Positions 24,800 through 37,148 of a stretch of 64,000 bases of DNA are shown piece by piece. This DNA comes from Ficedula albicollis. Its lineage: Eukaryota; Chordata; Aves; Passeriformes; Muscicapidae. Position numbers and translations under genes: made by a program. Each line of letters begins with the position of its first letter. The stretch's first letter is position 1. The stretch lies in NCBI RefSeq assembly GCF_000247815.1, contig NC_021671.1, positions 27,313,162 through 27,377,161 on the forward strand, in the 5' to 3' direction. The notes beneath the pieces are model-generated. The model did not search any database and was not told the DNA's origin. It saw only the letters and a list, made by a program, of their open reading frames with translations.

Positions 24800-25512
24800 G
24801 TGCAATTTTAGGCCCTGCCTCGGTTATGACATGAAAGATGCTGCACTGATTAAGGCAATCCCAGATACAACTGCAGACTGGCAGAACCCTTAAGAGCAGC
24901 CCTGCAGAGAAGCACTTGGGAGTTCTCATGGATGAAAAGCTGGACATGAGGCAGTGTAATGCAGCCCAGAAGGCCTGAACACATCTTGGGTTGCATCAAA
25001 AGAAGGGTGGCCAGGAGATTCTCTCCTTTACTGGGGCCTCACGAGATCCCATGCGCAGTGCTGAATCCAGTTCTGGGGTCCCCAGCACAGAAAGGCTTGG
25101 ACTTGCTATGAGCAGGTCCATGGAAGGCCACAAGGGTGGCGAAAGGGCTGGAGCACCTCTTCTGTGAAGCTAGGCTGAGAAAGCTGGGGCTGTTCAGCCA
25201 GGAGAAGAGAAGGCTCTGTGCAGAGGCCTTCCAGTACTTAAAGAGGGCTATAAAAAAGAGGGAGAGCAACTTCTTACATAGGCAGATAGTAATAAGACAA
25301 GGAGAAACAATTTTAAAGTAGAAAAGGAGACATTTAGACACCATGCTACGAATAAATTCTTTACAGTAGGGATGGTGAGACACTACAGAAGACTGCCAAG
25401 AGAAGTTGAGGATGTCCTGTCCTGGAAGGCATCCCATCCCATGGCAGTAGGGTTGGAACTAGATGAGCTTTAGAATACCTTCCAAGTGAAGCCTTTCTAT
25501 GATTCTATGAAG
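24800..25512 (+). mobile_element. CR1 LINE, 3' 0.7 kb, sense
   Basis: A long, well-preserved CR1 3' segment containing gatgaaaagctggacatgag, aggagattctctcctttact, gctgaatccagttctggggt and a 3' end ctatgattctatgaagta. It is non-coding as read, with several frame breaks. Confidence 0.95.
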
Positions 25513-26894
25513 TACTCCTGAAAAAAAATATTTTTACATTAGTCTTCTGAGTTAGTCAAGTATCTTAAACTTCTCTTCTGTTGATGAAAGCTTTTAGTTG
25601 AAACATTTTAAATTTATTTTATTAACTGTTAATAAACTGTTTTTCTAGTCTCCAGACTCCTTTCCCACAAAGGAAAATAAATCAACATAAGCACAAAATA
25701 AAAACCCAAGCCACACACAGTCCCATATTTTTCCTTACTTAGAAGTTGTCTACAAACTTTGACGCACAGCACATGACTATTCTTTAATTCTGTTAACATG
25801 GCTGGCTCTTGTTGCATTGTTAGTAAACAGATTTATTTGAGGACTGTCCCATTGGACTATCAACAAATCAACAACTTTGTCATAATCTTTTCAAAACTTT
25901 CCCTCACTGTGAATTTCTGCCTCTTTTGTCAACTCCCATCTGCCCTGTTATTAGCATAGGTGAAACTCCCTTCATATCACCTTTTGAATGAACTCCATGC
26001 TTTTCCCCCAACAAGACATTTTAACATCTATTCAAATAATTCAGAGCTTAAAAACCAAAATCAAACAGCAGTAACAAAACTGCCACTCTGGAGATTAAAT
26101 TGAGGCCACAGTATGGACTTCAGGTAACAAACTGCTCCCCAAAGACTGAAATACTACTTTACTTTCTAGAGCATGCACACTCCAATAATACTTTGGCACA
26201 CAAAAATCTTTTTAGGTTTCAAACTCAGATTTAGCTTGAATATTTACAGCAATACCATTTGTTTCCACAGGAGGTACTAAGAGTCCTTAGAGTTTTAAGA
26301 TTACCAAGAGGTTTGGGAAAGACAGCTATGAACAAGAAGTTCTTTGTCAGAAGGACTAAAATCACTGTCTGAAGAGAGGCATGTAATCCTGTATAACTGC
26401 TGGAGCCTACAAACACAGGAGGGAAAAAGAAAATTATAGAAATTACTGCACAGGTAAGCAAGCTCCCTGCAAGGTCAGGTGTAAGTGCAAAAGTGAGTTG
26501 ATGGCCTTGAAAAACTCAGAAGACAATATAAAGCCAGAACAGTAATTCTTAGACACTATGAGAATATATGGAAGAGGGGGATCAGCAACAGCTCCAACTG
26601 CAGGGGCAGAGACCCCAAACTAATCATAGAAGCTGACTGCAAACACTCAGCACCATGCAAAGCTTTAAGCCCCCCCTTGAGGACTAGCCAGAGCACAGTA
26701 ACAAAAAGCTTTCAAACATTAGTTTTAGGGAAAAAAAAGTTTAGGTAGATAATCTAAAAAAAAACCAACCCAAAACCAACAACTAAACAGTTCTTACATA
26801 TAACTCGGTAGACCTTGAAATGAATTTCTCAGAGGCAGAGCTGCTTGCAAAAAAGTAAATCCCAGTAACTAGGCCTATGCAGCTGACTGGTTCT

Positions 26895-27026
26895 GGAAAC
26901 AAAGCGAGCCATCGACTTAGGGGATGACTCCAAAAGGGGGAAGAGAGAGAAGATGGCTCCGGAAACAAAGCGAGCCATCGACTTAGGGGATGATTCCAGA
27001 AGGGGGAAGAGAGAGAAGATGGCTCC
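26895..27026. repeat. 66-bp tandem repeat, two copies (one in the second large unit)
   Basis: Copies at 26,895-26,960 and 26,961-27,026 begin ggaaacaaagcgagcc and differ at a few sites (gactccaaaa against gattccagaa). The equivalent place in the second 2.5-kb unit, starting at 29,393, has a single copy matching the second version. Confidence 0.95.
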
Positions 27027-27049
27027 ACCACTGAGAGCCTGAAGCTACA

Positions 27050-27620
27050 GTCCATCAAACCACAAATTCACTTCAGCATAAATCTTTAACAAGCAGAGAA
27101 AGTGGAAGACTTCTAAGGCCATCATGGGCAGAAGCAAAAAATCCCTTGATGAGGGTTTTATGGAAGACTTCAAGCACAATGTAGACTTGGAAGGAGAGTA
27201 ATCCCACCTGAGCCTTAAGTGAACAATTATCACACAGACATTATATAAACAGAATCCTTCAGCTCCTCCTGAAGCTGTAGCTTCCTCACAAATATAACAC
27301 GCAAGTGCTGAGAAGGAACAAAGAGAGAACAAAATTCTAAAACAGAATGTCAGGGAGGGCACAGGCAGGAACAATTATTAAATCATGGAACACCAACTCT
27401 TTTATTATTTACCAATTAAATTTCACTCAATTACACCAGTATCTTGTACTTCACATTCTCAGCAGGTTAACAACACAAATGGTTTAAAACAGATGTTTTC
27501 AGCTTGTTGTTTTGAATAGTTAGTAGAGATTTCTCTACTAAATTTAAAGATCTCTTAAGTGTCTAAGGTTTTTGCCCCTAAACTCTGTGGGAGTACTTGA
27601 ACCTCATAAATTACTTTCCA
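27050..27620. repeat. Diverged block related to 34.5-35.7 kb (copy 1; copy 2 at 29,482-30,052)
   Basis: This block shares alignable sequence with the flank of the CpG region: ggccatcatgggcag against ggccatcacgggcag, gcaagtgctgag against acaagtgctgag, and long runs such as actaaatttaaagatctc and tctaaggtttttgcccc. The relation is old (many differences), unlike the recent tandem copies. It may be an interspersed repeat or an ancient local duplication. Confidence 0.75.
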
Positions 27621-27841
27621 AAGACTAAACTGGTAACACTTATAAAGTTTGCTTCAAGAAAGAGGATGTGTATATACAAAGCAGCCTAATTTCACCATAC
27701 ATAAGGAGCAGAGAAGCTGCACACTGACCACTAACCACATACAAATATCTTACTTCAAACTTACCCTGTGCTGAAAGGAACAAGAATTACAAGCCTGAAA
27801 AATATTGAGATGTTAAATAGCTTGTCCAGTGGGTTCCTTAC

Positions 27842-27920
27842 CATCTTCGGATACATTCATCTTCCTCAACACAGAGGACGCCAGTGCTAACAAAATTCCT
27901 TTATTGTCTTTTATGCATTC
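27842..27920 (-). CDS. Candidate alternative 5' coding exon of TUBGCP3, copy 1
   Basis: 79 nt bounded on the minus strand by an acceptor (tctag, 27921-27925) and a strong donor (gtaagg, 27841 down). The open frame encodes ECIKDNKGILLALASS then VLRKMNVSED and leaves one base. It starts in phase 0 and ends in phase 1, exactly the phase needed to splice to the exon at 20736. The resulting junction [12 protein letters not shown] resembles the canonical SEADVAQQFQY, and LL..L...+L spacing resembles the canonical N-terminal helix. I do not recognise the peptide from any known GCP3, and the upstream exon is uncertain, so a chance open segment or another gene's exon remains possible. Confidence 0.4.
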
Positions 27921-30273
27921 CTAGAATATATATGTCAGGGGGTGGGGGGAAAAAACCACCATATACACCTTTCATGACTGAGACTTGCACAGAATTTTTG
28001 ATTTATCAGTCTCTATGCACTTGAAGTCTATAGCTGAGCTAACACATGTACTACAGTTGACTGCTTCAAGGGAAATCCTGTCTCAGAAGGGTGAGGTTTC
28101 AGCTAGCATCCCTCTTAACATAGGAATAAAGAGCAGGGTAAGAACAGGCTTTCCATCTGTCACATGCATAAAAACATGGGTTATAAATGTGGCAGACAAC
28201 CCACTTTCTTATTTAAGCTGTCACTTCAAAGAAATCCTCAAATAATCCTCAAGTGCGCAGATGAGCAGGCTACAGGTTGCACGCAGAAACTTACTATGAT
28301 TTTGGCCAAAATTTCAACTTTCATTAGCCAAATACAGAAAGGATTTTAGATACATTATCAGAACCCAAAACACAGGAACAGATTCAACATTTATTTTAAA
28401 AAATAACAAAACCCAATTCTCTTGCATGTTTTTGCACATACTGCTTGCAAATAAAATTATTTCAGTCAGGAAATACAGAGAGGTATCGAAACTATGACTT
28501 CAAAAAAAAAGCTAGATCCTAAGTTGCTAGAATTGAGCCATCTCACATCAATACTCATACTTCAGTTGATAAACAGAGGTTTCCATTTCTGTTCTCACAC
28601 TCTACTTAACTTTTGAAAGTATCACAGATGTAGATAACACTAAGAAACAAGCTTAGACTCCAAACCTAAGAAAAAAAGAGTAATGAAGAAAACAAGACTA
28701 GACATTATAGAAATAATCAAACTCAGATTTAGCTTGAATATTTACAGCAATACCATTTGTTTCCACAGGAGGTACTAAGAGTCCTTAGAGTTTTAAGATT
28801 ACCAAGAGGTTTGGGAAAGACAGCTATGAACAAGAAGTTCTTTGTCAGAAGGACTAAAATCACTGTCTGAAGAGAGGCATGTAATCCTGTATAACTGCTG
28901 GAGCCTACAAACACAGGAGGGAAAAAGAAAATTATAGAAATTACTGCACAGGTAAGCAAGCTCCCTGCAAGGTCAGGTGTAAGTGCAAAAGTGAGTTGAT
29001 GGCCTTGAAAAACTCAGAAGACAATATAAAGCCAGAACAGTAATTCTTAGACACTATGAGAATATATGGAAGAGGGGGATCAGCAACAGCTCCAACTGCA
29101 GGGGCAGAGACCCCAAAATAATCATAGAAGCTGACTGCAAACACTCAGCACCATGCAAAGCTTTAAGCCCCCCCTTGAGGACTAGCCAGAGCACAGTAAC
29201 AAAAAGCTTTCAAACATTAGTTTTAGGGAAAAAAAAGTTTAGGTAGATAATCTAAAAAAAAACCAACCCAAAACCAACAACTAAACAGCTCTTACATATA
29301 ACTCGGTAGACCGTGAAATGAATTTCTCAGAGGCAGAGCTGCTTGCAAAAAAGTAAATCCCAGTAACTAGGCCTATGCAGCTGACTGGTTCTGGAAACAA
29401 AGCGAGCCATCGACTTAGGGGATGATTCCAGAAGGGGGAAGAGAGAGAAGATGGCTCCACCACTGAGAGCCTGAAGCTACAGTCCATCAAACCACAAATT
29501 CACTTCAGCATAAATCTTTAACAAGCAGAGAAAGTGGAAGACTTCTAAGGCCATCATGGGCAGAAGCAAAAAATCCCTTGATGAGGGTTTTATGGAAGAC
29601 TTCAAGCACAATGTAGACTTGGAAGGAGAGTAATCCCACCTGAGCCTTAAGTGAACAATTATCACACAGACATTATATAAACAGAATCCTTCAGCTCCTC
29701 CTGAAGCTGTAGCTTCCTCACAAATGTAACACACAAGTGCTGAGAAGGAACAAAGAGAGAACAAAATTCTAAAACAGAATGTCAGGGAGGGCACAGGCAG
29801 GAACAATTATTAAATCATGGAACACCAACTCTTTTATTATTTACCAATTAAATTTCACTCAATTACACCAGTATCTTGTACTTCACATTCTCAGCAGGTT
29901 AACTACACAAACGGTTTAAAACAGATGTTTTCAGCTTGTTGTTTTGAATAGTTAGTAGAGATTTCTCTACTAAATTTAAAGATCTCTTAAGTGTCTAAGG
30001 TTTTTGCCCCTAAACTCTGTGGGAGTACTTGAACCTCATAAATTACTTTCCAAAGACTAAACTGGTAACACTTATAAAGTTTGCTTCAAGAAAGAGGATG
30101 TGTATATACAAAGCAGCCTAATTTCACCATACATAAGGAGCAGAGAAGCTGCACACTGACCACTAACCACATACAAATATCTTACTTCAAACTTACCCTG
30201 TGCTGAAAGGAACAAGAATTACAAGCCTGAAAAATATTGAGATGTTAAATAGCTTGTCCAGTGGGTTCCTTAC

Positions 30274-30352
30274 CATCTTCGGATACATTCATCTTCCTCA
30301 ACACAGAGGACGCCAGTGCTAACAAAATTCCTTTATTGTCTTTTATGCATTC
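30274..30352 (-). CDS. Candidate alternative 5' exon, copy 2
   Basis: Duplicate of the 27842-27920 candidate exon, 2,432 bp to the right inside the tandem duplication 26219-31148. The open frame and both splice dinucleotides are retained; just outside the acceptor one copy reads aatat and the other gatat. At 79 nt, including both copies would shift frame. Confidence 0.33.
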
Positions 30353-31678
30353 CTAGGATATATATGTCAGGGGGTGGGGGGAAAAAACCACCATATACAC
30401 CTTTCATGACTGAGACTTGCACAGAATTTTTGATTTATCAGTCTCTATGCACTTGAAGTCTATAGCTGAGCTAACACATGTACTACAGTTGACTGCTTCA
30501 AGGGAAATCCTGTCTCAGAAGGGTGAGGTTTCAGCTAGCATCCCTCTTAACATAGGAATAAAGAGCAGGGTAAGAACAGGCTTTCCATCTGTCACATGCA
30601 TAAAAACATGGGTTATAAATGTGGCAGACAACCCACTTTCTTATTTAAGCTGTCACTTCAAAGAAATCCTCAAATAATCCTCAAGTGCGCAGATGAGCAG
30701 GCTACAGGTTGCACGCAGAAACTTACTATGATTTTGGCCAAAATTTCAACTTTCATTAGCCAAATACAGAAAGGATTTTAGATACATTATCAGAACCCAA
30801 AACACAGGAACAGATTCAACATTTATTTTAAAAAATAACAAAACCCAATTCTCTTGCATGTTTTTGCACATACTGCTTGCAAATAAAATTATTTCAGTCA
30901 GGAAATACAGAGAGGTATCGAAACTATGACTTCAAAAAAAAAGCTAGATCCTAAGTTGCTAGAATTGAGCCATCTCACATCAATACTCATACTTCAGTTG
31001 ATAAACAGAGGTTTCCATTTCTGTTCTCACACTCTACTTAACTTTTGAAAGTATCACAGATGTAGATAACACTAAGAAACAAGCTTAGACTCCAAACCTA
31101 AGAAAAAAAGAGTCATGAAGAAAACAAGACTAGACATTATAGAAATAATGTCCTTGAAAAGGCATCCACTAGTCCAATAACGCAAGAGAATTTATTTTCC
31201 ATTTTTTTAATTTGTTTTTGGAAATAGAACTAGCAACTAGCACAATAATTTGAGATTTCTGGTAGCAAACATTTGAAATACTATTAAACAAGAACATATA
31301 CCAATCACATCAGGAAAAAAAAGTTTCCAAAGAATGTCAAAGGCAAGAAACAGCTTTAAAAACAGAGCTATAACAGCACCTTAGAATAGTAGCCTGATGT
31401 GAAGCATCCTTTAAAATACTGTTAATATACTTACTAAAAGAAACATGTGGTTACAGAAGAACACAAGAGGCATTAAACAGTTTAGAAGCTACTGCTGATT
31501 TGGAGATAGAGGAAGAGTTGAAATTAGTCATATTCTGATAAAATCTTACAATAGGAATTCCTGACACAGGAGTACTCTAGGTTCAGGGGAAAAAAAAATC
31601 ATTGCCTAGCAGAAGATTTAAAAATACAATGGAAAAGAGAATTACTTTGAAAATCAAAACACAGCAATCAACAGCTGT

Positions 31679-31725
31679 CGATCATAGAATTATTTAGGTC
31701 GAAAAAGACCCTTAAAATCTTAGAG
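31679..31725 (-). mobile_element. Short CR1 3'-terminal fragment, antisense
   Basis: The segment atcatagaattatttaggtc followed by gaaaaagacccttaaaatc is the complement of a CR1 terminus only a few tens of bases long. Confidence 0.6.
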
Positions 31726-31814
31726 TTATATGGAATGTTTTCTCTGAACGAGTCCCTGCTCAATAGTGCTGTGAAGACAAAATTCCAATTTCCTACCAAT
31801 TTTACCAAGGTTCT

Positions 31815-32870
31815 CAGATGAATCACAGAATGAATCACAAAATGGTTTGGGCTGGATGGGACCTTTAAAGACCATCTTGTCCACTTCCCCTGACAGGGGC
31901 ATCTTCCACTAGATCAGGTTTCTCAAAGCCCCATTCAATCTGGTCTCCAACACCTCAAGGGATGGGGTGTTTACAACTCCTCTGGGTAACCTGTTCCAGC
32001 GCCTCACAACCCCTGTAAAGACTGTAAAAACTCTCTTCTCTGTGTCCAATCTAAACAAGCCCTATAACAGTTCAAAGCCATTACCCTTTGTTCTGTCACT
32101 TTAGACCATGGTAAAACATGTCTTTCTTGTAAATCCTCCCTAATCACCAAAAAGCCACAAATGAGATCTCTGAGCAGAGACTTCTCCAGGCTCAACAGCC
32201 CCACCTCTCCCAGACCTGCTTTGCAGGAGAGGTGCTCCATTCCTCTCACCATTTCCATGGCCCTCTTCTGGATCTGCCCTAACACATCCACATCCTTTTA
32301 GAACTGGGGGCCCCAGAGCTGAAAACAGTACTGCAGATGGGGTCTCACAAAAGTACAGCAGTAAGGGGACAACCTGCTCTCTACCTACTGTCCATGCTTC
32401 TTTTTAAGGAGCTCAAAATAGGCTGACTTTCCAAGATGCCTCATGTCCAATTTTTCATCCCCTTCCTAAATTTCTCTTTGCAGGACTGCCTCAATCCACT
32501 CATTCCCCACTCTCTACAGATATTGGGGATTGCCCCAACCCAGGTGCAGAACCTTGATGTTCACAGGGCCTGCTCTTCAAGCCTGTCAAGGTCCCTCTGC
32601 ATGGCACCCCCTTCCCTCAGCACAAGACCTGCACTGCTCAGCTTGGTGTCATCTGCAAACCAAAGGCACTCAAGCCCACTGTCTATGTTATTAATAAAGA
32701 TATTGATCATCATCAATCCCAATACAGACCTCTGAGGGACACCACTTGCTGTTGATCTTCATTTTGACATTGTGACAGTGACTACAACTGTTTGGATGTG
32801 GCCATGCTGCCAGTTTCAGCTCCTCATTCACCAAAGAGTTCATCCATTAAACCTGTATCTCTCCAACTGA
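31815..32870 (-). mobile_element. CR1 LINE, about 1 kb, antisense
   Basis: It starts with the complement of the CR1 tail (atggtttgggctggatggg, tcttccactagatcaggttt). It continues through the 3'UTR into the end of ORF2 (gtctatgttattaataaaga, acctctgagggacaccactt). It lies just inside the 5' end of TUBGCP3. Confidence 0.95.
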
Positions 32871-33578
32871 GAGACAAAGATGGGGTGTGAGACCATGACA
32901 TGCTGTCTGCAGTACATGGAAATGAGGTCTGAGAGACAGACAACATACATATCTGTGCCTTGCTACTCATTTTCTAGATTTCTAAGATAGCAACAATCCA
33001 CATGTAGGGAACGTTCTGGTAATTTTTTACAACTGGTCAATGCTCACAAGTTTTAATTATTGTCCTGGAAATACCTAAAGAGACTTGTCAGAAGAAAGGG
33101 GCGTGGAGAGAGAAAAGAATAAGGGACTTGACAGCCATAGCTAATAAGGCAGATAGTCATCTCTCATACAAGAAAATAGATACAATAAAAGCTTCTGAAT
33201 GAGTTTCTCTAGCGAGCCGCGCAGATAAACAGAGCAACTTAAAAAGGAGACTCAGCAGATGCACGCCTTCCTTTCCACCCCTCCGACTGCTTACTAAAAA
33301 CAGTCTTCGCCTCGACTGCAAAGCAGAAACTTATGCAAACAGACAAGAGATTCACTGCTCTGATGGAGGCTACAGCAGCATCAAGAAAGGCACCGAGGAC
33401 CTGTAGCGGACCCGGCGCACGTCAATGGCTCCACTCGAGCAGGCACGGCGGGAGGCGGGGGTTCCTCCAAGCGCGCACGGAGCCTCCTTTCGCCCAAAGC
33501 CCCGCACCGGTGCCCGCTCCCCGAAGAGGAGAGCGCCTTCAGGAGCCGGCCAAGCGCCCCGGGGGAGCCGGGGCAGGA

Positions 33579-34400
<822 letters not shown>

Positions 34401-34480
34401 CCCCGCGATCCCCGCGCTGAGGGCGGGACGGGAGCGCGTCCTGGTCCCGGCGCCTTCCCGGGCTTCGAAACGCCTCTCAC

Positions 34481-34507
34481 CCCCCTCAGAGGCTCTGGAG
34501 TCACCAT
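34481..34507 (-). CDS. Candidate start codon and short first coding segment
   Basis: On the minus strand an ATG at 34507 opens MVTPEPLRG, ending at a possible donor (gtgaga, 34480 down) in phase 0. That phase would join correctly to the candidate exon at 30352 or 27920 and then to 20736. MVTPE recalls the MATPD start of vertebrate GCP3. The match is only five residues in a CpG-rich stretch next to the poly-C run, so this is a hypothesis. The true first exon could instead be buried in the replaced sequence. Confidence 0.22.
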
Positions 34508-35745
34508 AAAGCACACATTCACCGCAACACAGATCTGACGAGTGCAGGAGGTGGAGGCCTTCTCGGGCCATCACGGGCAGGAGCGCGCAAGTCCCTGAGG
34601 GAGAGCTAGCGGAGGGCTTCGGGCGTGGGATTGCAGAATGGAGACGGATGCAGAGTAATCCTGTTGCCTAAATACACACACAGATTCGAGGTATTTGAGT
34701 TATTTGCAGTTCTGCACTGAAAGGTGCTGGGTGGCAGATCCACAAAGCCAGTATCCCAACTACCAAAACTTTTTAATATTCAAACATTTTAGTAAACAAA
34801 GGAATTAGTGTTAGTTGGCTACAAGTTACATAGTTCTCTTCTTAATTAGCATTCGATCTGCTATTAATGATTCCATTGCTTCTCATCCTTATTAGTCCAC
34901 ATTCTCGGGCTTTCTCTTCTTTTGAACCCGTGGGTTTCCTGAGTTGATGGCCCTGAGTCAGGGGTCACAATCTGCTCCTGCCGGAATTACCTTATACCCA
35001 GTCGGAGCTGATTTCAGCACAGTTGCTGAGTTGGCTTTATTATTTACTTCTTGGTCTTGGAAGTTCTGCTAGATGTCCTTGTGACCCTAAATTCTGCATT
35101 CGTTGTGCCACCCGTCAATGGTATATCCTTCTTCTCAAGTTTTATTAAGCTCATCCAGGTCTGAGGTCATTAAGGCATATTGAGCCCTAAACCTTAACAA
35201 AGCAATTCTTCCAACAGCTGATTTGTCTAACACCTGGGCATCACTTACAGCTCCTTAGCTGTTCTGTTTCACAGATGAAAACTCCTTTTTTTGTTGTTGT
35301 TTAGGCTTGAAAGTATACAAAGATCAAACATCAGAGAACACACTTTCTTCAGAAATATTTGCATATTCCACATTTTGTAACAATCCTACATTAGCTGTAA
35401 GTGCTATGTGCAGACATCCTCAGAAGCATAACAACACACAAGTGCTGAGGAAGCCAGCCAGGGAGAGCAAAAATTCTGAAGTACAAACTGAGGGAATGTA
35501 CAGGCAGGAACAACCATTAGATTGCTGAAACTCAACTCTTTTTTGTTATTTACCCATTAAATTTTGCCCAATTGCATCACTACATTACATTTTACGTTCA
35601 CAGCAGGCTAACTACGCAGATGGTTTAAGATGAAGATTTTCACCTTGTTAGGGGTTTTTACTAGAAATTTCCCAACTAAATTTAAAGATCTCACAGGTAT
35701 CTAAGGTTTTTGCCCCCAAATTCCATAGAAGTAATTGAATACCGT
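34490..35745. repeat. Diverged block related to the 27-kb intronic block, with about 0.7 kb extra inside
   Basis: Homology to 27,050-27,250 covers about 34,490-34,680. Homology to 27,290-27,610 covers about 35,420-35,745, and again in the 937-bp duplicate at about 36,357-36,682. The intervening sequence has no counterpart at 27 kb and could be an insertion. This copy keeps many CG dinucleotides. Confidence 0.7.
34690..35250 (-). mobile_element. Possible LTR-like insertion (unclassified)
   Basis: This stretch lacks a counterpart in the related 27-kb block. Read on the minus strand it has AATAAA-type signals (near 35,035 and 35,145) and an LTR-like feel, but I cannot find clear TG...CA ends, a target-site duplication or internal viral genes. 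It may equally be unique sequence deleted from the other copy. Confidence 0.2.
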
Positions 35746-37148
35746 GGATTACTTAAGGGGAGATCAGGTTCATGTACTGCCCTCAGAGAAAAGGGGTGGC
35801 TGCTGCCTTGGGTATCAAGGCTCATTAGTGACTTTTCTACACAAAGTAATTATGAATTAGGGTGGGTGTGGAAAAATGTGTGAGGATGCTGGCCCCACGT
35901 CTCCATGTCCTGCTGTGCCGTGCAGCTGGGTGTCCCCAGTCCCTGCAGAGGGCCTGGGCTCTGGCTGCTGGGCAGCGTGGGGACCAGGGACAGCACGCTT
36001 ATGGCTGGTCTGTGCCACTCCCTGTGACCTGCTCCTCAGGCTTGACATCCCTAGCACAGACACTGATGTTAGCAAGTGTCTGAGTTCCATCTCTCCAGTA
36101 AATTTATCCTGTGTCCAGCCCAAAATACATACTTAGGAAATAGTTATTACCCTTGTGCATAACCTGTAAGGAGTGATGTGAAATACTGCAGCAGCAGCTT
36201 CTGTTTCACAGATGAAAACTCCTTTTTTTGTTGTTGTTTAGGCTTGAAAGTATACAAAGATCAAACATCAGAGAACACACTTTCTTCAGAAATATTTGCA
36301 TATTCCACATTTTGTAACAATCCTACATTAGCTGTAAGTGCTATGTGCAGACATCCTCAGAAGCATAACAACACACAAGTGCTGAGGAAGCCAGCCAGGG
36401 AGAGCAAAAATTCTGAAGTACAAACTGAGGGAATGTACAGGCAGGAACAACCATTAGATTGCTGAAACTCAACTCTTTTTTGTTATTTACCCATTAAATT
36501 TTGCCCAATTGCATCACTACATTACATTTTACGTTCACAGCAGGCTAACTACGCAGATGGTTTAAGATGAAGATTTTCACCTTGTTAGGGGTTTTTACTA
36601 GAAATTTCCCAACTAAATTTAAAGATCTCACAGGTATCTAAGGTTTTTGCCCCCAAATTCCATAGAAGTAATTGAATACCGTGGATTACTTAAGGGGAGA
36701 TCAGGTTCATGTACTGCCCTCAGAGAAAAGGGGTGGCTGCTGCCTTGGGTATCAAGGCTCATTAGTGACTTTTCTACACAAAGTAATTATGAATTAGGGT
36801 GGGTGTGGAAAAATGTGTGAGGATGCTGGCCCCACGTCTCCATGTCCTGCTGTGCCGTGCAGCTGGGTGTCCCCAGTCCCTGCAGAGGGCCTGGGCTCTG
36901 GCTGCTGGGCAGCGTGGGGACCAGGGACAGCACGCTTATGGCTGGTCTGTGCCACTCCCTGTGACCTGCTCCTCAGGCTTGACATCCCTAGCACAGACAC
37001 TGATGTTAGCAAGTGTCTGAGTTCCATCTCTCCAGTAAATTTATCCTGTGTCCAGCCCAAAATACATACTCAGGAAATAGTTATTACCCTTGTGCTGCTG
37101 GAGTCGTGCATAACCTGTAAGGAGTGATTTGAAATACTGCAGCAGCAG
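35262..37148. repeat. Tandem duplication of about 937 bp upstream of TUBGCP3
   Basis: Unit 1 spans 35,262-36,198 and unit 2 spans 36,199-37,148, starting at ttctgtttcacag. They are nearly identical. The main difference is 14 bases (around 37,095-37,108) present only in unit 2, plus a few substitutions. The junction falls in a cagcagcag stretch. No protein-coding content is recognised. Confidence 0.95.

Larger units (their letters stand above)
20737..27841 (-). other. TUBGCP3 5' intron
   Basis: It holds the three-copy repeat at 23.28-23.56 kb, the sense CR1 at 24.8-25.5 kb and the left part of the 2.5-kb duplication. I searched for the canonical first exon (start MATPD-like, Cys-Cys-Arg helix) and did not find it here. 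Confidence 0.6.
26219..31148. repeat. Tandem duplication of about 2.5 kb in the TUBGCP3 5' intron
   Basis: Unit 1 spans 26,219-28,716 and unit 2 spans 28,717-31,148. They are nearly identical: scattered substitutions (for example near 26,621 against 29,119) and one 66-bp repeat present twice in unit 1 and once in unit 2. Each unit carries the 79-nt candidate exon and a block related to 34.5-35.7 kb. Confidence 0.96.

Noticed and set aside
24744..25437. ORFs of 60-130 residues on both strands
   Set aside because: They lie within a CR1 3' end and are frame-broken repeat sequence.
27985..28245. 86-aa plus-strand ORF, repeated at 30417-30677
   Set aside because: Duplicate status only reflects the 2.5-kb unit; composition and context give no coding support.
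35857..36136. Duplicated ORFs of 73-88 residues at 35.86-36.14 and 36.79-37.13 kb
   Set aside because: GC-richer non-coding segment copied by the 937-bp duplication; frames on both strands, no recognisable family or splice context.
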